From positions 1 to 64,000 of the forward strand of contig NZ_CALUCZ010000017.1 in assembly GCF_943914685.1 (NCBI RefSeq): DNA of 64,000 nt, given 5' to 3'. The stretch is from an uncultured Mobiluncus sp. Its GTDB lineage: Bacteria; Actinomycetota; Actinomycetes; Actinomycetales; Actinomycetaceae. The notes below the pieces were generated by a model, which was not told the origin of the DNA, did not search any database, and saw only the letters and a list, made by a program, of their open reading frames with translations. The translations under genes were made by a program, and so were the position numbers. Below, piece after piece: positions 26,863-34,919 of the stretch (within the stretch, counting starts at the first letter, position 1; every line of letters starts with the position of its first letter).

Positions 26863-26914
26863 CCCGAACTTGTGAAAACCTATTCCCGTAACACACTGAG
26901 AGGAGGCACCTACC

Positions 26915-27820
26915 GTGGCCAAGCGTAAGCATGAATGTCCGGAACCTGACAACACCGAGCGTTGGGCAGTGTCCTATCTGGACATGATTACCGTCATGAT
27001 GTGCCTGTTCCTGGTGTTGTACGCGATTTCTCAAGTCGACCAGGGCAAGTTGGCCAAGCTGCGTACGTCTCTGGCGGCCGGTTTTAACTCCACTATTCAG
27101 GTCTCCAATCCGCTCCATACCGATGGGGGGCTGGGGATTTTGGCTGGCTCCACTTCGGCGGTTCAGCTGGGGACCCTGATGGGGAACCTGAACCAAAATC
27201 CTGAGTCGCAGCCTGAACGTATCCAGGCTATGAGGGAAGCCAGTCACCTGAACTCCATTAAGAACCAGGTCGAGGAACAATTAAAGGCGGCCGGCAAGGA
27301 AGGCTCCCTGGCCATCCGCATTACCCAGTCCGGCCTAGTGCTTGGCATGGTCGCTGGTGACACGTACTTTAAGCCAGGAGATGCGGCTGTACAGCCCGAG
27401 GCGCAGCAAGTTTTGGCGGCGATTGCTCCGGTATTGAACAGTGTGCAAGAACAGATTGCTATTGAGGGCTACGCGGATCCGACACCGCAGTATTCAGCCC
27501 GATATCCCTCAAACTATCACCTTGCCGCGGGTCGAGCTATTGAAGTGTTGTCGAATTTGACTAAAGACGGTGTGCCGGGGGAGAAACTGCGAACAATTTC
27601 TTACGGCGCAGACCATCAGACTGAAGCGAAAGACGGCCAAGATCCCTATTCCTTTAACCGTCGTGTGGATATTGTGATTATGTCGACCGCTAAGGATTCT
27701 GTCCGTGCCTTACTGCCCGATGCGGCCAAGCAACTCGGGGACGTGCCACAGGGGAACATTTCTCCCCAGGCACCTGCTATTGCCCCATCTTTGGCGCCGG
27801 CACCCCCGGAAAGCCCCTAG
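26915..27820 (+). CDS. motB: Flagellar motor stator protein MotB
   Basis: MotB anchors the stator to peptidoglycan. One N-terminal membrane segment carries the ion-binding Asp23 (YLDMITVMMCLFLVLYAISQV region). The C-terminal OmpA-like domain binds the wall (IAIEGYADPTPQ; YHLAAGRAIEVLSNL; FNRRVDIVIM). A GTG start is preceded by GAGGAGG. It is 301 residues long. The coupling ion is not certain from sequence. Confidence 0.94.
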   Translation: MAKRKHECPEPDNTERWAVSYLDMITVMMCLFLVLYAISQVDQGKLAKLRTSLAAGFNSTIQVSNPLHTDGGLGILAGSTSAVQLGTLMGNLNQNPESQPERIQAMREASHLNSIKNQVEEQLKAAGKEGSLAIRITQSGLVLGMVAGDTYFKPGDAAVQPEAQQVLAAIAPVLNSVQEQIAIEGYADPTPQYSARYPSNYHLAAGRAIEVLSNLTKDGVPGEKLRTISYGADHQTEAKDGQDPYSFNRRVDIVIMSTAKDSVRALLPDAAKQLGDVPQGNISPQAPAIAPSLAPAPPESP

Positions 27821-27991
27821 GGCGGTAGTGCGGGCTAGGCTCGGTGAGCTTGTCGAGCTGTGAGGTTAGAAAAGCTGGATTTTCGAGGTCAAGCCGCCCC
27901 GAGAGCAGGACTTTATAGGTAACGTAGGAGAAGAATAAAACGAATCGTCCCGGTGCAGGTGATTTGAAAAGTCTCTGACGCGGTCCGATTC

Positions 27992-28018
27992 TAAACACAG
28001 ACCGGAACCGGCCACAGC
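27992..28018 (+). promoter_or_regulatory. Weak sigma-28-like box before fliL
   Basis: TAAA at 27992-27995, a 15-base spacer and GCCACAGC at 28011-28018 lie 24 bases before fliL, within the 221-bp motB-fliL gap. The -10 matches only about half of the consensus. Nothing else is seen in that gap. Confidence 0.25.
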
Positions 28019-28041
28019 GGTCCGGACCTTAGGGAGGAAAT

Positions 28042-28632
28042 ATGCCAGTCGGAGTTGGAGCGAAACCAGCGGGAGGCACCGCAGCAAGACCGGCCCCGGT
28101 GGCCGCTAAACCGGCTGCGCCCCCGACCGCGCCCCCAGCAGGTGCGGAACCGGGAAAGAAGGGCGGCGGCAAGAAAAAGATTCTGATTATCGTCCTGATT
28201 GTGGTGATTCTGGCCGTTCTAGCGGTGGGCGTGTTCCTGGTGCTGAAGCTGCTCGGTGTCCTCGGGGGAGGCGGCAGTGATGCCCCGAAACCTGCAGAGA
28301 CTAAGAAAACTTTGGTGATGGGCGAGCTGTCGGTCTCGACCGGGGAGCCGCTGAGTATCAACCTCGACGATGGCTATATGTCGTTTGCGGCCACGATTTA
28401 TTTTGATGAAGAGGTCAAGCCGGAGGGCGAGGGCAGCTCGGAGATTGATCCGTCCCCCGCTCGTGACGCTGCTTTACGGCTGTTTAAGGGCATGAAGAAG
28501 GACGATTTAGACAAGCCCGGCGCGATGCAGGAGCTGCAAAAGAAATACACCGCCGAGTTGAATAAGAGTCCAATCCCGCCTTATGACGGACACGTGGTAA
28601 CAGTTCAGTTCACTACGTTTGCTTATCAGTAA
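28042..28632 (+). CDS. fliL: Flagellar basal body-associated protein FliL
   Basis: FliL is a single-pass membrane protein that surrounds stators. A Pro/Ala-rich cytoplasmic start (about 45 residues) is followed by a membrane segment (ILIIVLIVVILAVLAVGVFL) and an extracytoplasmic domain with the FliL pattern (EPLSINLDDGYMSFAATIYFDE; VVTVQFTTFAYQ end). It is 196 residues long. GGGAGGAAAT precedes the ATG. Confidence 0.88.
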   Translation: MPVGVGAKPAGGTAARPAPVAAKPAAPPTAPPAGAEPGKKGGGKKKILIIVLIVVILAVLAVGVFLVLKLLGVLGGGGSDAPKPAETKKTLVMGELSVSTGEPLSINLDDGYMSFAATIYFDEEVKPEGEGSSEIDPSPARDAALRLFKGMKKDDLDKPGAMQELQKKYTAELNKSPIPPYDGHVVTVQFTTFAYQ

Positions 28633-28737
28633 AGCCCGGCGGTTGCCTAGCGACACCCCTGGAAACAAAGGCGATTCTTTCTAACAACGCAGGAAAACCT
28701 CAAAATCTAACGGTTGACCTAGATAAAATGGGAAACG

Positions 28738-29658
28738 ATGGCAAAGACAAATACCGTTCAGACTGACGTGGATGCGAGAGTTTACGACTTTAGTAAACCG
28801 ATGAAGCTTCCGCGCGAATACGCGCGCATTATGGAGATGGCTTTGGAAGCTTTCACCCGGCATTGGGTCAATCAGCTGGTAGGCCGCCTGCACGTGGTGA
28901 TTACCGGTGAGGTCGGGGATCTTTCGATGCGGTCTTATGACGACTATATCCAGACCCTGCCGACCCAGACCCTGATGGTGATTATTGATTTCCAAGGGGG
29001 ACGCAACAAAGGAATCCTGCAATTCCCCCGCCAGACCGCTCTGGCTTGGGTCGATCACCTGTTGGGCGGAACCGGGGACGTGGAGTCTACCCCCGACCGG
29101 GAACTGACCGAGGTGGAGGTTTCAGTCCTGATTGACTTCCTCAAGCGGGTGCTTTCCGACCTCGATACGGCTTTTCAAACGATGCTGCCGTTGGATAGCC
29201 AGTTCCGCACCATCGAGTATGCCCCCCAGTTTGTGCAGGTCGTTGACGGTTCCACCCCGGTGCTGTTTGCTCCGATTACTTTGACAGCCGGGGAGCATCA
29301 GGACAGTTGCTCCATTATGATGCCGGTGTCGATGATTACGGACGCGATTCATCAGGGCGATGTGCATGACACTCGTACCGAGCAGCAAAAGGCGGAGGCG
29401 GCTGCGGTGCGTCAACATTTGGTAGATACTTTAGAAGACGTGCCGATTGGGGTGGCGGTGCGTTTCACTCCCCGGAAAGTCAATCCGCGCGAACTCGACG
29501 GTTTGGCTATCGGCGATACTTTGCCCTTGATACACCCGACTTCCCGTCCATTAGATATGGTGGTTGGGGATTTGATTCTGGCGGAAACGGCTGCAGGAAC
29601 TTCCGGGTCGCGCCTAGCGGCGATGGTGGTTTCAGTTAACAAAGGAGAAAAGAAATGA
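28738..29658 (+). CDS. fliM: Flagellar motor switch protein FliM
   Basis: FliM is the C-ring protein that binds CheY-P. The CheC-like middle domain is seen (REYARIMEMALEAFTRHWVNQLV; MRSYDDYIQTLPTQTLMVIIDF) and a SpoA-like C-terminal domain. The canonical N-terminal CheY-binding peptide (LSQxEIDALL type) is not present. The protein starts MAKTNTVQTDVDARVYDFSKP, with DFSKPMKLPREY corresponding to the DFxxP segment usually near residue 45. At 306 residues it is correspondingly short. It overlaps fliN by 4 bases. Confidence 0.9.
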   Translation: MAKTNTVQTDVDARVYDFSKPMKLPREYARIMEMALEAFTRHWVNQLVGRLHVVITGEVGDLSMRSYDDYIQTLPTQTLMVIIDFQGGRNKGILQFPRQTALAWVDHLLGGTGDVESTPDRELTEVEVSVLIDFLKRVLSDLDTAFQTMLPLDSQFRTIEYAPQFVQVVDGSTPVLFAPITLTAGEHQDSCSIMMPVSMITDAIHQGDVHDTRTEQQKAEAAAVRQHLVDTLEDVPIGVAVRFTPRKVNPRELDGLAIGDTLPLIHPTSRPLDMVVGDLILAETAAGTSGSRLAAMVVSVNKGEKK

Positions 29659-30404
29659 GCGTGACCCCGAACCAGGTACTGGATGCTGCCCAGGCGGTTA
29701 TCCCCCTGCTACCCTCGACAACTGAACTTTCGGCCTCTTCGTGGGAGCCGGGCGACCCGATGCCGAGTGCTGATTCTCCAGCGGTAGTCACGACTCTCTC
29801 TGCTGAAGAATCTCTGCAGGTGTGTTTGGTGGCGTCCTCGATTATCGCCGAGGCTTTGGAGGGCGCAGAAGGGATGACTCAAACTCAGGCTTTGCTGCCG
29901 GCTTTAGAGGCGGCGGCTTCCTCCCTGGGGACCGGGGTCATGGAGAACACCACCGAGGGAACGGTGGACGACCTGCTGGATGGTGAGGATTGGACCAAGG
30001 TCACCTTGGAGGCTGACGGCACGGTACAGGGCTGGTTAGCGGTCCGTTCGGCTCCGGTTCAGGAAACCGCTGACGAGGATGAAGCCCAGGCCGCCCCGGA
30101 GGGTCCGATTACCCAGGCTACAGCCACTCCGGAACAACGCGCCGAGTCGATGAAACTGCTCTATGACGTTGAGATGACCTTGACGGCAGAAATCGGGCGG
30201 ACCAAGTTGGCCGTGCATGACGTGCTGGATTTGTCCCCCGGCTCTGTTATTGAGTTGGATCGTTCCGCCGGTTCAGCCGCTGACGTCATGGTGAATGGCC
30301 GCTTGATTGCTCGCGGTGAGATTGTCGTGGTTGACGAAGAATACGGTATCCGCATTACGGAGATTGTGTCTCTGGCCGACCAACAGAATCAGAGCCAGTC
30401 CTAG
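29655..30404 (+). CDS. fliN: Flagellar motor switch protein FliN (long form)
   Basis: The C-terminal 75 residues are a SpoA domain (LYDVEMTLTAEIGRTKLAVHDVLDLSPGS, in parts; GRLIARGEIVVVDEEYGIRI). This is the FliN ring unit. The N-terminal 165 residues are acidic and Ala-rich. They resemble the extended FliN/FliY proteins of Gram-positives in layout, but I see no CheC active-site motif. It is 249 residues long. The ATGA overlap with fliM suggests coupled synthesis. Confidence 0.9.
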   Translation: MSVTPNQVLDAAQAVIPLLPSTTELSASSWEPGDPMPSADSPAVVTTLSAEESLQVCLVASSIIAEALEGAEGMTQTQALLPALEAAASSLGTGVMENTTEGTVDDLLDGEDWTKVTLEADGTVQGWLAVRSAPVQETADEDEAQAAPEGPITQATATPEQRAESMKLLYDVEMTLTAEIGRTKLAVHDVLDLSPGSVIELDRSAGSAADVMVNGRLIARGEIVVVDEEYGIRITEIVSLADQQNQSQS

Positions 30405-30434
30405 TGGGCTGAATTAGTCGGAAAGGGGTGCGCG

Positions 30435-31424
30435 GTGAGTTTGGTGGGTGTTTTACAGACCGGTGCAGCGTGGGCAACGCTCGGTTATGTACGCCTCAAT
30501 AGCCTCACCGCTGCTCTGAGTGCCTCTGGAACCTCAGACCCGGCCACCCCTAGCCCGACCGGTAATACAAAACTGGTCGGCCCCACTCCGTCCTCCACCT
30601 CGAGTGCCCCCGTGGGGAGCCCCACGCCGAGTTCCCCCGCCACCGACGTGGCCACCCCGTCCGCGCCGCTTACGGGCCAGCCCGCCGAGAACCCTATGAT
30701 GGTTTTCCTGCGTTTCATCGTGGGAATCGTGGTCGTTTTCCTGCTGATGTGGCTGCTGTGGCGTTGGTTTAAGCGCACTAACCTCGGTGATTACGAGGGT
30801 CCGGGCTTGCGTTTGGTGTCTCGTCTGCAGCTGTCTCGAGTTTCCCAAGTCGCCCTTATCGAGATTGGGGGGCGAATGTTCCTGGTGGGGGCGGGGGATT
30901 CTGCCGTTACGCCCATCGCTGAGATTTATGACACGGAGGAAATGTCCGCGGAGTTGAGCGCGGCCGCAGAGGCTTTTCAAGAGCGGGCGAATCAGCCGGT
31001 GTCTAGGCCTTTTGGTGAGCTGTTGGCTCGCGCTACGAAACGGGTCGAGAGAGGCTCGCGCCCCTCGCCGGAACCTGAGAGTCCCGCTGCCGTGACCCGT
31101 CCTGCCGGGCAGGCTCGACCAGACAGCCAGAGCCGACCCGCGGTACAGACCCGTCCTGCCACCCCCACTCGGCCCGCTGCATCTCCCGCCAAAGCCAAGC
31201 CGAAATCCCAGGTCACTGAGGAACAGATGGATGCTCTCGCGGCTCAGATTGCCGCCGAGTTCGGTGCGAAAGGACCACGGAAACCGGCTGTGAAAGAACC
31301 GGCAGCTCCCGCGAAATCAGCCCAGTCCGGGTCTGGGGAGAGCGCAAAAACCGGTGCCGCGACACAGCCTCCCGCCGCCGGAAACTCACAATCTGTGGCT
31401 CAGGCGGTGAATTCGTATGAATGA
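30435..31424 (+). CDS. fliO: Flagellar biosynthetic protein FliO
   Basis: FliO helps assemble the FliPQR gate. A Ser/Thr/Pro-rich N-terminal region of about 85 residues precedes one membrane segment (MMVFLRFIVGIVVVFLLMWLLW). The conserved FliO cytoplasmic part follows (LRLVSRLQLSRVSQVALIEIGGRMFLVGAG). A Pro/Ala/Lys-rich tail of about 140 residues is not conserved. The GTG start has AAAGGGG upstream. It is 329 residues long, and its end overlaps fliP by 8 bases. Confidence 0.85.
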   Translation: MSLVGVLQTGAAWATLGYVRLNSLTAALSASGTSDPATPSPTGNTKLVGPTPSSTSSAPVGSPTPSSPATDVATPSAPLTGQPAENPMMVFLRFIVGIVVVFLLMWLLWRWFKRTNLGDYEGPGLRLVSRLQLSRVSQVALIEIGGRMFLVGAGDSAVTPIAEIYDTEEMSAELSAAAEAFQERANQPVSRPFGELLARATKRVERGSRPSPEPESPAAVTRPAGQARPDSQSRPAVQTRPATPTRPAASPAKAKPKSQVTEEQMDALAAQIAAEFGAKGPRKPAVKEPAAPAKSAQSGSGESAKTGAATQPPAAGNSQSVAQAVNSYE

Positions 31425-32676
31425 CGTGCTGCTGGCCCAACACGCCGCCTCGGTGGCGGACTTTCAAGCCTACGCACGGGCGCGCCAGGCGCGTCAAGCG
31501 CGGCGTCAAGCCGCCTTCCGTCAGGCAGTTCGTGAACAGTACCGCACCAGCGCCGCTCACTGGGAGCGCTTGGGCGTCACGCTCACCCTGCCTCCCGATT
31601 TCACTGTGGACACCATTGTTTCCGGGCGTGGAGCTGTCGATGCTGCCAGCCTCGAGCGGGAAAACCGGGAAAACCGCGCCCGTAGCTCTCGTTTCGGATT
31701 TGGCCTGAAACACCGGGAGTTGAGTCCGGAACAGCGCGTGGCGCGTCTGCGTCTGCAGCTGGCTTGGTTCCTGGCCGTCATCGCGGTGTTCGCCATTAAC
31801 TTTTCCATGCCCCACGCGTCAGCCGACCCCGCGGAGCTGACCGTTTCGACCGCATCGCCCGCGAGCCCAGTGGCAGCCCCCGCGTTCGGTCAACCAGGAC
31901 AACCCGCCCTTGTGAATTCTACTGGAATCCAACCCGGACAGACCGACCCGTTACCGAATCCGGGAGACATCATCGGCCCTACTGACCCTAATGCGCCGAT
32001 TAATCCAGAAAAGCCCGGGATTCAACTTAACGTCAACGGCTGGGATAAAGCGCCCTCCACTGCCGTCCTGGTGTTCTTGCTGATTACCGTGCTTTCAGTG
32101 GCGCCGTCGCTGCTGTTGATGATGACATCTTTCACCAAGATATTCATCGTTTTGGCGATGGCGCGTAACGCGTTGGGCTTGAACCAGATTCCGCCGACCC
32201 AGGTCATCTCGGGATTGGCGATATTCCTGTCCCTGTTTATTATGAGTCCCACCATTACGTCTATCTGGCAAGACGCGGTGCAACCTTATATGGACGGCAA
32301 GATTCAAGTGCAGGATATGCTCAAGCTCGCGGAAAAACCGGTGCGCGAGTTCATGGGACCGCTGACCCGCGAGGAGGACATCGCTCTGATGACTCGTGCC
32401 GCGGATCGTCCCAACCCGCCCAGCCTGGAAGAAACCCCTTTCACCACCTTGGTGCCGGCTTTCATGATTTCCGAAGTTCGTTCCGCTTTCATCATCGGGT
32501 TTGTGGTGTTTATTCCCTTCCTGGTCATTGACCTAGTCGTGGGAGCCTCCCTCATGAGTATGGGTATGATGATGCTTCCTCCGGTGATGGTTTCCCTGCC
32601 GTTCAAGGTTTTGCTGTTTGTCATGGTTGACGGATGGGGCTTGTTGACTAAGACCTTGATAGGAACGTACCGATGA
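31417..32676 (+). CDS. fliP: Flagellar export gate protein FliP with N-terminal extension
   Basis: FliP is the core subunit of the type III export gate. From about residue 205 it is canonical (LVFLLITVLSVAPSLLLMMTSFTKI; RNALGLNQIPPTQVISGLAIFLS; FTTLVPAFMISEVRSAFIIGF; MMMLPPVMVSLPFKVLLFVMVDGW). A signal-peptide-like segment occurs at about 110-137 (LAWFLAVIAVFAINFS). Before it lie 107 extra residues that are basic and helical (QAYARARQARQARRQAAFRQAV). FliP is usually near 250 residues, but this is 419. A GTG at 31738 would give an ordinary preprotein, yet the upstream frame is open and overlaps fliO tightly, so the long form is preferred. Confidence 0.9.
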   Translation: MNDVLLAQHAASVADFQAYARARQARQARRQAAFRQAVREQYRTSAAHWERLGVTLTLPPDFTVDTIVSGRGAVDAASLERENRENRARSSRFGFGLKHRELSPEQRVARLRLQLAWFLAVIAVFAINFSMPHASADPAELTVSTASPASPVAAPAFGQPGQPALVNSTGIQPGQTDPLPNPGDIIGPTDPNAPINPEKPGIQLNVNGWDKAPSTAVLVFLLITVLSVAPSLLLMMTSFTKIFIVLAMARNALGLNQIPPTQVISGLAIFLSLFIMSPTITSIWQDAVQPYMDGKIQVQDMLKLAEKPVREFMGPLTREEDIALMTRAADRPNPPSLEETPFTTLVPAFMISEVRSAFIIGFVVFIPFLVIDLVVGASLMSMGMMMLPPVMVSLPFKVLLFVMVDGWGLLTKTLIGTYR

Positions 32677-32945
32677 ATTCCTCCGCAGTTTTGGACCTTG
32701 CGTTGACCGCCATGCTGATGGGGGCTAAGCTGGCGGCGCCCATTTTGATTACCTCCCTGGTCGTGGGCTTTCTCATTTCACTGTTTCAGTCCATCACCCA
32801 AATCCAAGAAGTCACCCTAACTTTCGTGCCCAAGACCGTTGCCGTAGGGATTGCCCTGTACATCACGGGCTACTGGATGCTGCAAACCCTGGTCACCACC
32901 ACCGAAGACATGATGGCGCGGATTCCAGCCCTGCTGAATTCTTAA
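32673..32945 (+). CDS. fliQ: Flagellar export gate protein FliQ
   Basis: This is a 90-residue protein with two membrane segments (AAPILITSLVVGFLISLFQS and TVAVGIALYITGYWMLQTL). ITQIQEVTLTFVPK is the conserved loop of FliQ/SctS. It overlaps the fliP stop by 4 bases, in the universal fliP-Q-R order. Confidence 0.95.
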   Translation: MNSSAVLDLALTAMLMGAKLAAPILITSLVVGFLISLFQSITQIQEVTLTFVPKTVAVGIALYITGYWMLQTLVTTTEDMMARIPALLNS

Positions 32946-32958
32946 GGCGAGGTGGGGT

Positions 32959-33705
32959 ATGACCATCAATCTCGCTTTATTTACAGCTTTTGCTCTAGCC
33001 ACCGTGCGTGCTACCGTTTTTCTAGCTTTCTGCCCGCCTTTCAATAACCGCGCCATTTCCGGACGTATCAAAGCGATGCTGGGAGCTGCTTTGGGGTTTG
33101 CCTGCATGGGTAGGGTGGGACCGATAGTGCAATCGGATGTGTTCCTCTTTGAGCTGCTGATTCAAGCCCTGATTGGCTTCGCGATGGCGGTGATGGTGCG
33201 CATCATCATTGCGGCACTGCAGATGGCCGGTTCGCTCATCGACTTTGAAGGCGGCTTCTCGATGGCCCAAACTTTCGACCCGCTGACCATGACGAACCAA
33301 GCGACTTTTGGGCGGGTCTACGAATTGTCGGCCATGGCGATGCTCTTCGCCACGAACGGCTACCAGCTGCTGATAATGGGGTTGGCGCGTTCCTTTAACG
33401 CCATGCCGGTAGGAGCGGTGTTTGATATGGCCAACTATGCTGACCGCCTGGTTTTTCGTTTCGGCGAGCTGATGGTGGCGGCTATCGAAATTGCCGGGCC
33501 GCTGTTGCTGGTTCTGTTCCTTACCGACATGGGGCTGGGGCTGCTGACCAAGGTGGCACCGGCCATGAACGCCTTTACGTTGGGCTTCCCGCTGAAGATT
33601 ATGATGACTTCTTTCCTCGCACCCATGATTATGGTGGTCATTCCCCAGGTCGTGGACAAACTTTTGGATAAGGTCATGGTGAGTTTCCAGGGGGTGTTCC
33701 AGTGA
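32959..33705 (+). CDS. fliR: Flagellar export gate protein FliR
   Basis: FliR is a polytopic protein that completes the FliPQR pore. At 248 residues it has about six hydrophobic segments and the family motif GSLIDFEGGFSMAQTFDP, with MGLGLLTKVAPAMNAFTLGFPLK near the C-terminus. It lies 13 bases after fliQ and overlaps the flhB start (GTGA). Confidence 0.95.
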   Translation: MTINLALFTAFALATVRATVFLAFCPPFNNRAISGRIKAMLGAALGFACMGRVGPIVQSDVFLFELLIQALIGFAMAVMVRIIIAALQMAGSLIDFEGGFSMAQTFDPLTMTNQATFGRVYELSAMAMLFATNGYQLLIMGLARSFNAMPVGAVFDMANYADRLVFRFGELMVAAIEIAGPLLLVLFLTDMGLGLLTKVAPAMNAFTLGFPLKIMMTSFLAPMIMVVIPQVVDKLLDKVMVSFQGVFQ

Positions 33706-34805
33706 GCGATTCCGGCGAAAAGACTGAGAAGGCCACCCCGAGAAAACTGAAAAAAGTTCGCGAGGAAGGTGGTCTGCAAAAATCCCAGGACCTGACCGGG
33801 TGGATTTCCCTAGCGGCCGGGGCAGCCCTGCTCCCGTCCATGATTGATACGGCTTTTCAAAATGCCCGCCACCAGGCAATTAACGCGGTAACATTGACAA
33901 AAATCCCTAGCAAGCCTGAACTAATCGGCTACCTAGGTAGTTCCCTGGGAACGATTTTGTGGACCCTGCTACCGTTCATGCTGGCCATTATGCTGATTGC
34001 GGTGATGGTGAACATTATCCAAGGCAAAGGTGTGTTCCCCTCCGCCAAACACTTGAAGCCCAAACTTCAGAACCTGAATGTGGTGAAAGGCATTAAGAAA
34101 GTGGTCGGCATTCAGCCGTTGTGGAATGGTTTGAAAGCCCTGTTAAAGACCATTGCCGTGGGCATCGTGCTGTACGTGGTCATTTCCGGGGTCACCGAGG
34201 TTATGGGAGCGGCCGGGCACATTTCGCTGTGGGATTTGATTGCCTACGGTCAGGGCAAGATGTGGCTGCTCATCTGGGCTTCGGTTATTGCCGGCATCGT
34301 GGTTTCCATCTTGGACGCACTGTTTATCTTTAAAAAGAACCAGAAACAGACCAAGATGTCCAAGCAGGAAATCAAGGAGGAATACAAGCAGGACGAAGGC
34401 GACCCGATGATTAAGTCGCAGCGCCGCTCTCGTGCCATCGCCATGAGCCGCAACCGGATGATTGCCGATGCCGCTAATGCCGACGTAGTGGTGGTGAACC
34501 CGACCCACTACGCGGTCGCCCTGAAGTACGAAGCAGGTCAGGGCGCCCCGAAAGTCCTGGCGAAAGGGGTGGATCATGTGGCCTCGCGAATTCGTGAAGT
34601 CGCTCAGGATTCAAAGATTCCCCAGGTAGAGGACGTTTCGCTGGCGCGTACTTTGTATTCCACGGTCGAGGTCGGTGCGGCGATTCCCGAGGAGCTGTAC
34701 ACCGCGGTCGCCCAGGTCTTGGCGTTCGTGTTGATTTTGAAGAAGCGCGGGACCCGCGGCGGGGTTCACAAGATGCCGTCTTACCTGTTTGAGAAAGGTT
34801 CCTGA
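33702..34805 (+). CDS. flhB: Flagellar export switch protein FlhB
   Basis: FlhB sets export specificity through autocleavage. The N-terminus EKTEKATPRKLKKVREEG is typical. Four membrane segments follow, then a cytoplasmic domain with the self-cleaving NPTH at residues 266-269, in VVVNPTHYAVALKYE. It is 367 residues long. The GTG start overlaps the fliR stop and has a G-rich ribosome site. Confidence 0.96.
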   Translation: MSDSGEKTEKATPRKLKKVREEGGLQKSQDLTGWISLAAGAALLPSMIDTAFQNARHQAINAVTLTKIPSKPELIGYLGSSLGTILWTLLPFMLAIMLIAVMVNIIQGKGVFPSAKHLKPKLQNLNVVKGIKKVVGIQPLWNGLKALLKTIAVGIVLYVVISGVTEVMGAAGHISLWDLIAYGQGKMWLLIWASVIAGIVVSILDALFIFKKNQKQTKMSKQEIKEEYKQDEGDPMIKSQRRSRAIAMSRNRMIADAANADVVVVNPTHYAVALKYEAGQGAPKVLAKGVDHVASRIREVAQDSKIPQVEDVSLARTLYSTVEVGAAIPEELYTAVAQVLAFVLILKKRGTRGGVHKMPSYLFEKGS

Positions 34806-34838
34806 CGACGTGTTGCGGCCCCAAAAACTTCGAAAAGC

Positions 34839-34865
34839 TAATGGAAAAGACCCGTTTGCCGATGC
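34839..34865 (+). promoter_or_regulatory. Candidate sigma-28 promoter of flhA
   Basis: TAAT at 34839-34842, a 15-base spacer and GCCGATGC at 34858-34865 match sigma-28 at 9 of 12 positions. It lies 54 bases before the flhA GTG, in the only sizeable gap between fliL and the FlhF-like gene besides fliL-fliM. Confidence 0.55.
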
Positions 34866-34919
34866 GTTGACGGTAGGATAAAGCAGGAATGGAGTCCATG
34901 GCCGTGAGGAGACCGGCAC

